In this document: positions 52,894-60,466 of the stretch, one piece after another | How the letters are laid out: the number at the start of each line of letters is the position of its first letter | Position numbering within the stretch: the stretch's first letter is position 1 | Source: MFD09286-c1 sp963701015 | GTDB taxonomy: Bacteria; Bacteroidota; Bacteroidia; Bacteroidales; DTGW01 | NCBI GenBank assembly: GCA_963701015.1 | Contig: OY969556.1 | Location: forward strand, 496,001 to 560,000 | Direction of reading: 5' to 3' | Length of the DNA: 64,000 nucleotides | Position numbers and translations under genes: made by a program | Notes under the pieces: generated by a model | The model's input: the letters and a program-made list of their open reading frames with translations, nothing else | The model's database searches: none | Told to the model about the DNA's origin: nothing

Positions 52894-55800
52894 TTATAAA
52901 TAATTTAAATACGTGGCAAGCCATTTTTCAATAATTTCAGGTGATTCACCTTTCCTTTTTGCATAATCAACCACTTGATCGCGTGAGATTTTATCAACTA
53001 TAAAATATTGGGCTTGTGGATGAGCAAATAATAATCCACTTACCGAAGCAGCTGGAATCATAGTATTGCTTTCAGTTAAATTTATTCCAATATGCTTTGA
53101 TGGTTCCAATAATTGAAATAAGGTTTGCTTTTCAGTATGGTCAGGACATGCAGGATAACCATGTGCCGGGCGGATTCCTTTATATTTCTCCAAAAGAAGA
53201 TCGTGTAGCGTTAAATTTTCGTTTTGATTATATCCCCAATATTCTTTTCGCACCCTCTCATGAATTAGTTCAGTTAACCCTTCAGCAAGCCTGTCGGTAA
53301 TAGCTTCAACCACTATTGAATTATAATCATCATTTGCATCTTTATATTTTTTAACCAATGCTTCAGTTCCAATACCTGCAGTAACTGCAAATGCACCAAT
53401 ATAATCTGCTAAACCGCTTTCTTTTGGAGCTATAAAATCCGACAAACATAAACTGGGAGAATTGTCATCATTTGCAACTTGGTTACGTAGGTTTTTAAAA
53501 GTAACAATAACTTCAGTCCTGCTTTCATCTTTATATACTTCAATATCATCACCTACTGAATTTGCAGGATATATACCGAAAATTGCATTTGCCTGTATAA
53601 GTCTTTTTTGTTGTATTTCATCCAATATCAAGTTTGCTTCATCATAAAGTCGCTTAACTTCAGGTCCTTTATTTGGATCGTCTAATATTTCGGGGAATTT
53701 GCCTTTAATATCCCAAACGATAAAGTAAAACATCCAGTTGATATATTTTCTAATCTCTTCAATAGGATAATTTTTTAATATTTTAGTTCCAACAAAATTT
53801 GGTTTTACAGGAGGATTTAACTTCCAATCAATTTTTAATTTATTTTTTCGGGCATTTTCAAGTGTCAAATAATGCTGTTTGGCTTTTGCACCTGCATATG
53901 CTTTTCTTAAATCATCATATTCCTTTCTTACTTGCTGAATAAAATTGGGTTTAAGCGCTTTTGAAAGTAGATTGCTAACAACAGGTACACTTTTTGATGC
54001 ATCCTTTACATGTATTACCGGATGACTGTAATTGTGTTCTAATTTAACAGCAGTGTGAACTTTCGAAGTTGTTGCCCCGCCAATTAATAAAGGAATATCA
54101 AAACCTAAACGCTCCATTTCAGATGCAACATGCGCCATTTCTTCGAGTGAAGGTGTAATTAAACCACTCAAGCCAATAATATCGACCTTTTCTTTAACTG
54201 CTATTTCCAGAATTTTTTCACAAGGTACCATAACGCCAATGTCAATAACTTCGTAGTTATTACATGCTAAAACTACACCAACAATATTTTTACCTATATC
54301 ATGAACATCGCCTTTTACAGTTGCCAGCAATATTTTCCCAGCCGATGAACTTTTTCCGGTTTCGGCCTTTTCATTTTCTATATATGGCATTAAAATGGCA
54401 ACCGCTTTTTTCATCACCCGGGCACTTTTTACAACTTGCGGGAGAAACATTTTACCGGCACCAAATAAATCGCCAACAACATTCATACCATCCATTAGTG
54501 GGCCTTCAATAATTTCGAGCGGACGAGGATATTGAAGAATTGCTTCATTAACATCAACATCAATAAAATCGGTAATCCCCTTAACCAAAGCATGTTTTAA
54601 TCTTTCTTCGACTGATTCGTTTCGCCAAGCTTCAATATTTTCAATTTTTGTGGCACCACTTTTTACTTTATCGGCAAAATCAACCAGACGTTCAGTTGCG
54701 TCTGGCCTTCTATTTAGAACAACATCTTCAACCAATTCAAGCAAATCCTTTGGAATTTCGTCATAAACTTGTAACATCCCTGCATTTACAATTCCCATAT
54801 CCAACCCTTCTTTTACAGCATAATATAAGAATACGGAATGAATTGCTTCGCGTACATAATCATTACCACGGAACGAAAACGAAAGATTGCTTATGCCGCC
54901 ACTAATTTTTGCAAATGGTAAATTTGCTTTTATCCATTTTATGGTCTCAATAAAATCGACTGCATAATTGTTATGCTCCTCAATTCCGGTGGCAATAGCT
55001 AAGACATTCGGATCGAAAATAATATCCTGGGGTGGAAAATTCATTTCTTCTGTAAGAATCTTATATGCACGGCTACAAATTTCGATACGTCGTTGCAGAT
55101 TATCAGCCTGGCCTTTTTCATCAAAAGCCATTACTACTACTGCGGCGCCATACTTCTTTATTTGTTCAGCTTGGTACCTGAATTTATCTTCACCTTCCTT
55201 TAAACTTATTGAATTCACAATAGCCTTACCTTGCAAGCACTTTAAACCTAATTCAATTACTTCCCATTTTGATGAATCAACCATAACCGGGACACGCGCA
55301 ATATCAGGCTCGGCCATTACCAAATTTAAAAATTTTCCCATTGCATATTTGGCATCAAGCATGGCATCGTCCATATTAACATCAATTACTTGTGCCCCAT
55401 TTTCAACTTGTTGGCGAGCAACAATTAATGCTTCATCATATTTTTCATCTTTTATAAGTCTCGCAAACTTTTTAGAACCGGCAACATTGGTGCGTTCACC
55501 AATATTTATAAAATTTGTTTCACGTGTAATAGATAAAGGTTCAAGTCCGCTTAATTTGGTTATATTTCCCTGGTCAATTCTTTTTCTTGGTGGTATATTT
55601 TTAATAGCTTCAGCAAACTGACGAATGTGTTCAGGTGTTGTACCACAGCATCCGCCAACAATATTTACAAAACTATTTTTTGCAAAATCAGCAATTTGCT
55701 GAGCCATTATTGCTGGTGTTTCATCGTATTGTCCAAATTGATTGGGCAACCCGGCATTTGGATGTGCACTTACATAGAATTTTGTCTTTTTCGAAATTTC

Positions 55801-56580
55801 CTCAATATGCGGCCTCATTTCATGGGCTCCTAGCGCGCAGTTTAGTCCCACACTAAGCAATTCAATATGTGAAACCGAATTCAAAAAAGCCTCCACCGTT
55901 TGACCAGAAAGTGTCCTGCCACTTGCATCAGTAATTGTACCTGAAACCATAACCGGAACCCTTATTCCACGGCTTTTCAATTCATCATTAATGGCATAAA
56001 GAGCAGCTTTTGCGTTTAACGTATCGAATATTGTTTCAACCAATAATAACTCAGCGCCTCCATCGAGCAAGCCCTTAATTTGTTCAGTATAAGCTGATAC
56101 CAAATCGTCAAAAGAAACTGCCCTAAATCCAGGGTCATTTACATCGGGCGACATAGAAGCAGTTTTACTGGTTGGACCTATAGTGCCAGCTACATATCTT
56201 GGTTTATCAGGTGTTTTTGCTGTATAATCATCAACAAGTTCTTTTACAATTCTGGCTGCATTTAAATTTATTTCATATACCAAATCTTCTGCATGATAGT
56301 CGGTCAATGAAAATTTATTAGCATTGAATGTATTTGTTTCAATAATATCAGCGCCAGCATCTAAATATTCTTTATGAACCGACTTGATAATTTCAGGATT
56401 AGTAATACATAAAATATCATAATTACCTTTCAGGCTATACTGATAATTTGCAAACCTTGTACCACGAAAATCCTTTTCTTCGAGTTTATGGCGTTGCAAC
56501 ATAGTTCCCATGGCTCCATCGAGCAGTAGTATTCTTTTTTCAAGTTCGTTTTGAATAGATGACTTAGTCATTTTAAGCAA
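52894..56580 (-). CDS. metH: Cobalamin-dependent methionine synthase
   Basis: The 1228-aa enzyme methylates homocysteine using 5-methyltetrahydrofolate via cob(I)alamin. All four modules are present. Homocysteine domain (about 10-330, zinc Cys pair in GGCCGTTP); pterin domain (about 360-620, NIGERTNVAGSKKF and DVNMDDAMLD); B12 domain (about 650-890, DVHDIGKNIVGVVL with the axial His and GGATTSK); and the SAM-dependent reactivation domain (about 910-1228; RPAHGYPACPDHTEK). Only 170 bp separate it from the tRNA-Val gene and no cobalamin or SAM riboswitch is visible there. Confidence 0.97.
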   Translation of the reverse strand: MLKMTKSSIQNELEKRILLLDGAMGTMLQRHKLEEKDFRGTRFANYQYSLKGNYDILCITNPEIIKSVHKEYLDAGADIIETNTFNANKFSLTDYHAEDLVYEINLNAARIVKELVDDYTAKTPDKPRYVAGTIGPTSKTASMSPDVNDPGFRAVSFDDLVSAYTEQIKGLLDGGAELLLVETIFDTLNAKAALYAINDELKSRGIRVPVMVSGTITDASGRTLSGQTVEAFLNSVSHIELLSVGLNCALGAHEMRPHIEEISKKTKFYVSAHPNAGLPNQFGQYDETPAIMAQQIADFAKNSFVNIVGGCCGTTPEHIRQFAEAIKNIPPRKRIDQGNITKLSGLEPLSITRETNFINIGERTNVAGSKKFARLIKDEKYDEALIVARQQVENGAQVIDVNMDDAMLDAKYAMGKFLNLVMAEPDIARVPVMVDSSKWEVIELGLKCLQGKAIVNSISLKEGEDKFRYQAEQIKKYGAAVVVMAFDEKGQADNLQRRIEICSRAYKILTEEMNFPPQDIIFDPNVLAIATGIEEHNNYAVDFIETIKWIKANLPFAKISGGISNLSFSFRGNDYVREAIHSVFLYYAVKEGLDMGIVNAGMLQVYDEIPKDLLELVEDVVLNRRPDATERLVDFADKVKSGATKIENIEAWRNESVEERLKHALVKGITDFIDVDVNEAILQYPRPLEIIEGPLMDGMNVVGDLFGAGKMFLPQVVKSARVMKKAVAILMPYIENEKAETGKSSSAGKILLATVKGDVHDIGKNIVGVVLACNNYEVIDIGVMVPCEKILEIAVKEKVDIIGLSGLITPSLEEMAHVASEMERLGFDIPLLIGGATTSKVHTAVKLEHNYSHPVIHVKDASKSVPVVSNLLSKALKPNFIQQVRKEYDDLRKAYAGAKAKQHYLTLENARKNKLKIDWKLNPPVKPNFVGTKILKNYPIEEIRKYINWMFYFIVWDIKGKFPEILDDPNKGPEVKRLYDEANLILDEIQQKRLIQANAIFGIYPANSVGDDIEVYKDESRTEVIVTFKNLRNQVANDDNSPSLCLSDFIAPKESGLADYIGAFAVTAGIGTEALVKKYKDANDDYNSIVVEAITDRLAEGLTELIHERVRKEYWGYNQNENLTLHDLLLEKYKGIRPAHGYPACPDHTEKQTLFQLLEPSKHIGINLTESNTMIPAASVSGLLFAHPQAQYFIVDKISRDQVVDYAKRKGESPEIIEKWLATYLNYL

Positions 56581-56591
56581 TTATTATTTTT

Positions 56592-56599
56592 TGCAAAGT
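56592..56599 (-). promoter_or_regulatory. Putative -7 box for metH
   Basis: On the minus strand TAACTTTG matches TAnnTTTG and lies 11 bases before the metH ATG, implying a very short leader. The -33 element is not clear. Confidence 0.4.
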
Positions 56600-56699
56600 T
56601 AATATTTATAAGCAATTGATTTGAACCTTGATTAACCTTACAAATATTTTTTTGTTCAATTACTAATTATTTTGATAGTTTAAAAAAATAATTATATTT

Positions 56700-56730
56700 T
56701 TTGGAAATATAAGAATGTCTATTATCTTTG
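56700..56730 (+). promoter_or_regulatory. Promoter of tRNA-Val
   Basis: TTTG (56700-56703) and TATCTTTG (56723-56730) are spaced by 19 bp, a full match to the Bacteroidota promoter consensus. It lies 20 bp before the mature tRNA and is the only good promoter seen for the tRNA and the repeat array behind it. Confidence 0.75.
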
Positions 56731-56750
56731 CATCCGCTTAAAACAAAAAT

Positions 56751-56825
56751 GGGAGATTAGCTCAGCTGGTTCAGAGCACCTGCCTTACAAGCAGGGGGTC
56801 ACAGGTTCGATCCCTGTATCTCCCA
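56751..56825 (+). tRNA. tRNA-Val (anticodon UAC)
   Basis: A 75-nt tRNA with acceptor GGGAGAT paired to ATCTCCC, discriminator A, D-arm AGCTCAGCTGGTTCAGAGC, anticodon stem CCTGC/GCAGG with loop CTTACAA, and T-arm ACAGG-TTCGATC-CCTGT. CCA is not encoded. Its last 30 bases plus the next C are repeated after every GIY-YIG gene downstream. Confidence 0.97.
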
Positions 56826-56828
56826 CGC

Positions 56829-56854
56829 AATCCCGGATATACTTCGGGATTTTT
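56829..56854 (+). terminator. Hairpin terminator after tRNA-Val, repeated in each array unit
   Basis: AATCCCG (56829-56835) and CGGGATT (56845-56851) with a T-run form an intrinsic terminator 3 bases after the mature tRNA end. The same hairpin stands before each of the seven GIY-YIG genes, at 336-bp steps; two units have a variant loop (gatttattt). The nuclease ATG comes only 4 bases after the T-run, leaving no room for a promoter. Confidence 0.8.
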
Positions 56855-56858
56855 AATT

Positions 56859-57125
56859 ATGTATTATACTTACATTTTATATTCAGTTAAACTCAACAAA
56901 TATTATATCGGAAGTACTGATAATCTGGAACGTCGATTAGCAGAACACAATCGTGGAAAAGGTAATTTTACTACAACAGGCATTCCTTGGGTATTATCAT
57001 ATTCGAAAATATTTGAAACAAGAAATGAAGCTGTTGGATTTGAGAAATACATAAAGAAAAGGAAAAGCAGGGCATATATCGAAAATTTAATAAAAATGGC
57101 TAGTTCAGGGCATCCCGTTTTATAA
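56859..57125 (+). CDS. GIY-YIG nuclease domain protein, array copy 1
   Basis: An 88-aa protein that is essentially one GIY-YIG domain. The first strand motif is YTYILYS (2-9) and the second YYIGST (15-20). Arg25/26 and His30 (LERRLAEHN), then Glu62 in GFEKYIKKRK, are the expected catalytic and metal positions. GIY-YIG enzymes cut DNA; single-domain members are usually of unknown role, some linked to mobile DNA. The final codons (SGHPVL) and the TAA lie in tRNA-derived sequence. There is no promoter of its own: the gene follows the tRNA-Val terminator directly, so expression would need read-through. Confidence 0.9.
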   Translation: MYYTYILYSVKLNKYYIGSTDNLERRLAEHNRGKGNFTTTGIPWVLSYSKIFETRNEAVGFEKYIKKRKSRAYIENLIKMASSGHPVL

Positions 57126-57161
57126 ACGGGAGGGTCACAGGTTCGATCCCTGTATCTCCCA
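57103..57161 (+). other. tRNA-derived segment overlapping the end of GIY-YIG copy 1
   Basis: This 59-nt stretch aligns with tRNA-Val 56769-56825: GTTCAGGGCA against GTTCAGAGCA in the D-arm, an anticodon arm, then identical variable loop, T-arm and acceptor strand. The anticodon arm differs, TCCCGT/ACGGGA with loop TTTATAA, two bases longer than normal, and the loop supplies the TAA stop of the nuclease gene. It lacks the 5' acceptor strand and half the D-arm, so it is not a functional tRNA. Equivalent segments follow at 336-bp steps to 59119-59178. Confidence 0.85.
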
Positions 57162-57194
57162 CGCAATCCCGGATATACTTCGGGATTTTTAATT

Positions 57195-57461
57195 ATGTAT
57201 TATACTTACATTTTATATTCAGTTAAACTCAACAAATATTATATCGGAAGTACTGATAATCTGGAACGTCGATTAGCAGAACACAATCGTGGAAAAGGTA
57301 ATTTTACTACAACAGGCATTCCTTGGGTATTATCATATTCGAAAATATTTGAAACAAGAAATGAAGCTGTTGGATTTGAGAAATACATAAAGAAAAGGAA
57401 AAGCAGGGCATATATCGAAAATTTAATAAAAATGGCTAGTTCAGGGCATCCCGTTTTATAA
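57195..57461 (+). CDS. GIY-YIG nuclease domain protein, array copy 2
   Basis: The protein is identical to copy 1, and the whole unit appears identical at nucleotide level, including the preceding terminator. Identity over 336 bp points to very recent duplication or gene conversion. Confidence 0.88.
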   Translation: MYYTYILYSVKLNKYYIGSTDNLERRLAEHNRGKGNFTTTGIPWVLSYSKIFETRNEAVGFEKYIKKRKSRAYIENLIKMASSGHPVL

Positions 57462-57530
57462 ACGGGAGGGTCACAGGTTCGATCCCTGTATCTCCCACGC
57501 AATCCCGGATATACTTCGGGATTTTTAATT

Positions 57531-57797
57531 ATGTATTATACTTACATTTTATATTCAGTTAAACTCAACAAATATTATATCGGAAGTACTGATAATCTGG
57601 AACGTCGATTAGCAGAACACAATCGTGGAAAAGGTAATTTTACTACAACAGGCATTCCTTGGGTATTATCATATTCGAAAATATTTGAAACAAGAAATGA
57701 AGCTGTTGGATTTGAGAAATACATAAAGAAAAGGAAAAGCAGGGCATATATCGAAAATTTAATAAAAATGGCTAGTTCAGGGCATCCCGTTTTATAA
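57531..57797 (+). CDS. GIY-YIG nuclease domain protein, array copy 3
   Basis: The protein is identical to copies 1 and 2. The base after the following tRNA-like end changes from CACG to CACC, which marks the switch to the older half of the array. Confidence 0.88.
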   Translation: MYYTYILYSVKLNKYYIGSTDNLERRLAEHNRGKGNFTTTGIPWVLSYSKIFETRNEAVGFEKYIKKRKSRAYIENLIKMASSGHPVL

Positions 57798-57866
57798 ACG
57801 GGAGGGTCACAGGTTCGATCCCTGTATCTCCCACCCAATCCCGGATATACTTCGGGATTTTTAATT

Positions 57867-58133
57867 ATGTATTATACATACATTTTATATTCAGTTAAAC
57901 TCAACAAATATTATATCGGAAGTACTGATAATCTTGAACGTCGATTAGCAGAACACAATCGTGGAAAAGGTAATTTTACTAAAACAGGCATTCCTTGGGT
58001 ATTATCATATTCGAAAATATTTGAAACAAGAAATGAAGCTGTTGGATTTGAGAAATACATAAAGAAAAGGAAAAGCAGGGCATATATCGAAAATTTAATA
58101 AAAATGGCTAGTTCAGGGCATCCCGTTTTATAA
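57867..58133 (+). CDS. GIY-YIG nuclease domain protein, array copy 4
   Basis: 88 aa, differing from copies 1-3 at residue 39 (FTKTG instead of FTTTG) and by silent changes (for example CTTGAA for CTGGAA). All motif residues are intact. Confidence 0.88.
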   Translation: MYYTYILYSVKLNKYYIGSTDNLERRLAEHNRGKGNFTKTGIPWVLSYSKIFETRNEAVGFEKYIKKRKSRAYIENLIKMASSGHPVL

Positions 58134-58202
58134 ACGGGAGGGTCACAGGTTCGATCCCTGTATCTCCCACCCAATCCCGGATTTATTTCGGGATTTTTAA
58201 TT

Positions 58203-58469
58203 ATGTATTATACATACATTTTATATTCAGTTACACTCAGCAGATATTATATTGGAAGTACCGATAATCTTGAACGTTGATTAGTAGAACACAATCGTGG
58301 GAAAGGTAATTTTACTAAAACTGGTATTCCATGGATATTAGTATATTCTAAATTATTTGAAACAAGAATTGAGGCAGTTGGTTTTGAGAAATACATAAAG
58401 AAAAGGAAAAGCAGGGCATATATCGAAAATTTAATAAAAATATCAGGTTCAGGGCATCCCGTTTTATAA
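58203..58469 (+). pseudogene. GIY-YIG nuclease gene, array copy 5, with nonsense codon
   Basis: The frame opens normally but codon 26 is TGA (58278-58280), where the other copies have CGA (Arg26, in the catalytic-Arg segment). Downstream the frame stays open to the same TAA. Bases from about 58230 to 58385 carry many substitutions, including conservative residue changes (SVTLSRYY, GIPWILVYSKLFETRIEAVGF), while the flanks match the other copies. It is a mosaic, consistent with an older copy partly overwritten by gene conversion. Confidence 0.88.
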
Positions 58470-58538
58470 ACGGGAGGGTCACAGGTTCGATCCCTGTATC
58501 TCCCACCCAATCCCGGATATACTTCGGGATTTTTAATT

Positions 58539-58805
58539 ATGTATTATACATACATTTTATATTCAGTTAAACTCAACAAATATTATATCGGAAGTACTGA
58601 TAATCTGGAACGTCGATTAGCAGAACACAATCGTGGAAAAGGTAATTTTACTAAAACAGGCATTCCTTGGGTATTATCATATTCGAAAATATTTGAAACA
58701 AGAAATGAAGCTGTTGGATTTGAGAAATACATAAAGAAAAGGAAAAGCCGGGAATATATTGAAAACTTAATAAAAATATCAGGTTCAGGGCATCCCGTTT
58801 TATAA
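58539..58805 (+). CDS. GIY-YIG nuclease domain protein, array copy 6
   Basis: 88 aa with FTKTG and a different C-terminal end (SREYIENLIKISGSGHPVL). Its D-arm-derived bases read CAGGTTCAGGGCA, closer to the tRNA-Val sequence than in copies 1-4. Motif residues are intact. Confidence 0.88.
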   Translation: MYYTYILYSVKLNKYYIGSTDNLERRLAEHNRGKGNFTKTGIPWVLSYSKIFETRNEAVGFEKYIKKRKSREYIENLIKISGSGHPVL

Positions 58806-58874
58806 ACGGGAGGGTCACAGGTTCGATCCCTGTATCTCCCACCCAATCCCGGATTTATTTCGGGATTTTTAATT

Positions 58875-59141
58875 ATGTATTATACATACATTTTATATTC
58901 AGTTAAACTCAACAAATATTATATCGGAAGTACTGATAATCTGGAACGTCGATTAGCAGAACACAATCGTGGAAAAGGTAATTTTACTAAAACAGGCATT
59001 CCTTGGGTATTATCATATTCGAAAATATTTGAAACAAGAAATGAAGCTGTTGGATTTGAGAAATACATAAAGAAAAGGAAAAGCCGGGAATATATTGAAA
59101 ACTTAATAAAAATGTCAGATTCAGGTCATCCCGTTTTATAA
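58875..59141 (+). CDS. GIY-YIG nuclease domain protein, array copy 7
   Basis: 88 aa, like copy 6 but ending LIKMSDSGHPVL. It is the distal copy. The tRNA-derived sequence after it is degraded (AAATGGG in the hairpin; TATGTCGTACCC in place of TATCTCCCACCC), so its end is no longer a match to the tRNA acceptor strand. Confidence 0.88.
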   Translation: MYYTYILYSVKLNKYYIGSTDNLERRLAEHNRGKGNFTKTGIPWVLSYSKIFETRNEAVGFEKYIKKRKSREYIENLIKMSDSGHPVL

Positions 59142-59191
59142 ATGGGAGGGTCACAGGTTCGATCCCTGTATGTCGTACCCAATGAAAACAG

Positions 59192-59220
59192 GGCTTGCAG
59201 AAATGCAAGCCTTTCTTGTT
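59192..59220 (+). terminator. Terminator closing the array
   Basis: GGCTTGCA, a GAAA tetraloop and TGCAAGCC form a perfect 8-bp stem followed by TTTCTTGTT. It closes the array on the plus strand and may also serve the convergent reductase gene. Confidence 0.75.
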
Positions 59221-59262
59221 ATTACTCCGGGGTCAAAATAATATTTATTATTTTTTGAATGT

Positions 59263-60321
59263 CTATTTCCCTCTTTCATATTGAACCGGCCAATCAATAT
59301 TTACATTCAAAGTTTTTGCAGCTTGCAAGGCAAAATATGGGTTGCGCAATAATTCCCTTCCCAAAATTATCATATCAGCTTTATTTTCCTTTAAAATTAA
59401 TTCAGCTTGTTCGACACTCGTAATTAATCCCACAGCACCAGTTAAAATCCCTATTTTTTTTATTGCTTCAGCAAAGCCAACCTGATAACCTACCGATACC
59501 GGAATATTGGCATTTGCAACTAATCCACCTGAAGAGCAGTCGATTAAATCAACACCTTTGTCTTTTAATATTGTTGCAAGTTGCATTGATTCTTCCAAAT
59601 TCCAGCCATTATTCATCCAATCAGTTACAGAAATCCTGACGAATAATGGATTTTCAGCCGGCCAAACTGACTTTACAGCATCTACAACTTCTAATAAAAG
59701 TCTTATCCTGTTTTCAAAACTTCCGCCAAATTCATCTTTACGTTGATTGCTTATTGGTGAAAGGAACTGGTTAAGCAAATATCCATGTGCACAGTGTATT
59801 TCTATCACATCGAATCCGGCATCAAAGGCTCTGGCTGTTGCTAATTTAAAATCAGAAATAACTTTTGCAATACCAGTTTTATCCAATTCAGCAGGAATTG
59901 ATTCATTGTCAATGAAAGGAATAGGTGAAGGTGCAACGGTTTGCCAACCTCCTGATTCAGGACTAAGTTGCTTTCCACCTTTCCAGGGAATTGCATGGGA
60001 AGCTTTTCGTCCTGCATGAGCAAGTTGAATGCCTGCTTTTGAACCATTCGCATGTATAAAATCTGTTATTCTTTTTAATCCTTCAATATGTTCTTGTTTC
60101 CAAATTCCTAAATCGCCTGTTGATATTCTACCTTCCGGTGAAACTGCTGTTGCTTCGAAAATTATTAATCCGGTTCCTCCAACAGCTCTGCTCCCTAAAT
60201 GTACTAAATGCCAGTCGCTTGAAAATCCATCATTCGATGAATATTGGCACATAGGTGATTGAACAATTCTATTTTTAAATGTTATCCCTTTTATTGTTAA
60301 TGGATTGAATAAATATGACAT
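59263..60321 (-). CDS. NADH:flavin oxidoreductase, Old Yellow Enzyme family (NamA/YqjM-like)
   Basis: The 352-aa FMN enzyme is an ene-reductase of the YqjM/NamA type. Marks: LTIKGITFKNRIVQSPMCQYS near the N-terminus (split by turns, with the active-site Cys of this subclass), GIQLAHAGRKAS, EIHCAHGYLLNQFLSPISNQR (substrate-binding His and FMN contacts) and the C-terminal phosphate loop ILGRELLRNPY. It reduces activated C=C bonds; the physiological substrate is unknown. It is a single-gene unit, convergent with the GIY-YIG array. Confidence 0.94.
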   Translation of the reverse strand: MSYLFNPLTIKGITFKNRIVQSPMCQYSSNDGFSSDWHLVHLGSRAVGGTGLIIFEATAVSPEGRISTGDLGIWKQEHIEGLKRITDFIHANGSKAGIQLAHAGRKASHAIPWKGGKQLSPESGGWQTVAPSPIPFIDNESIPAELDKTGIAKVISDFKLATARAFDAGFDVIEIHCAHGYLLNQFLSPISNQRKDEFGGSFENRIRLLLEVVDAVKSVWPAENPLFVRISVTDWMNNGWNLEESMQLATILKDKGVDLIDCSSGGLVANANIPVSVGYQVGFAEAIKKIGILTGAVGLITSVEQAELILKENKADMIILGRELLRNPYFALQAAKTLNVNIDWPVQYERGK

Positions 60322-60466
60322 ATATACTTAATTTTAAATTCTTTGATATAAATTTAACCTTAAACATTAAAAAAAGTTGAATGTTTTTTTAAAATTTAAA
60401 CGAGATTTACCTAAAGTAAATTTGAATTGTTAGTAATGTAAATCGAATATTTAAAAGTTAAAAATA

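Larger units (their letters stand above)
56796..59178 (+). repeat. Seven 336-bp tandem units of tRNA 3' end, terminator and GIY-YIG gene
   Basis: The 31-bp tRNA 3' sequence at 56796-56826 recurs at exactly 336-bp steps (57132, 57468, 57804, 58140, 58476, 58812), with a decayed eighth copy at 59148. Each unit contains, in order, this tRNA end, a hairpin terminator (AATCCCG/CGGGATT plus T-run), an 88-codon GIY-YIG ORF, and tRNA-derived sequence from the D-loop through the anticodon arm into the next unit. Units 1-3 appear identical; units 4, 6 and 7 differ at a few positions; unit 5 is diverged. Direct repeats of a tRNA 3' end are the mark of site-specific integration, but no integrase is present. 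Confidence 0.93.

Noticed and set aside
54968..55621. 217-aa plus-strand ORF inside metH
   Set aside because: It lies wholly opposite conserved metH sequence and has no recognisable motif; a shadow frame.
56581..56750. Cobalamin or SAM riboswitch upstream of metH
   Set aside because: The gap is 170 bp, contains the divergent tRNA promoter, and shows no B12-box-like or SAM-type conserved core.
57103..59178. tRNA-like segments as functional tRNAs
   Set aside because: They lack the 5' acceptor strand and half the D-arm, and their anticodon arm is two bases too long.
56796..59178. CRISPR array
   Set aside because: The repeated unit is 336 bp and carries a gene; there are no unique spacers and no cas genes.
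56903..59208. Minus-strand ORFs of 73-87 aa in each array unit (RDRTCDPPVYKTGCPE type)
   Set aside because: They are reverse translations of the tRNA end and the GIY-YIG gene. The plus-strand frame has the nuclease motifs. Predicted proteins of this kind are artefacts, though they help to find the junction in other genomes.
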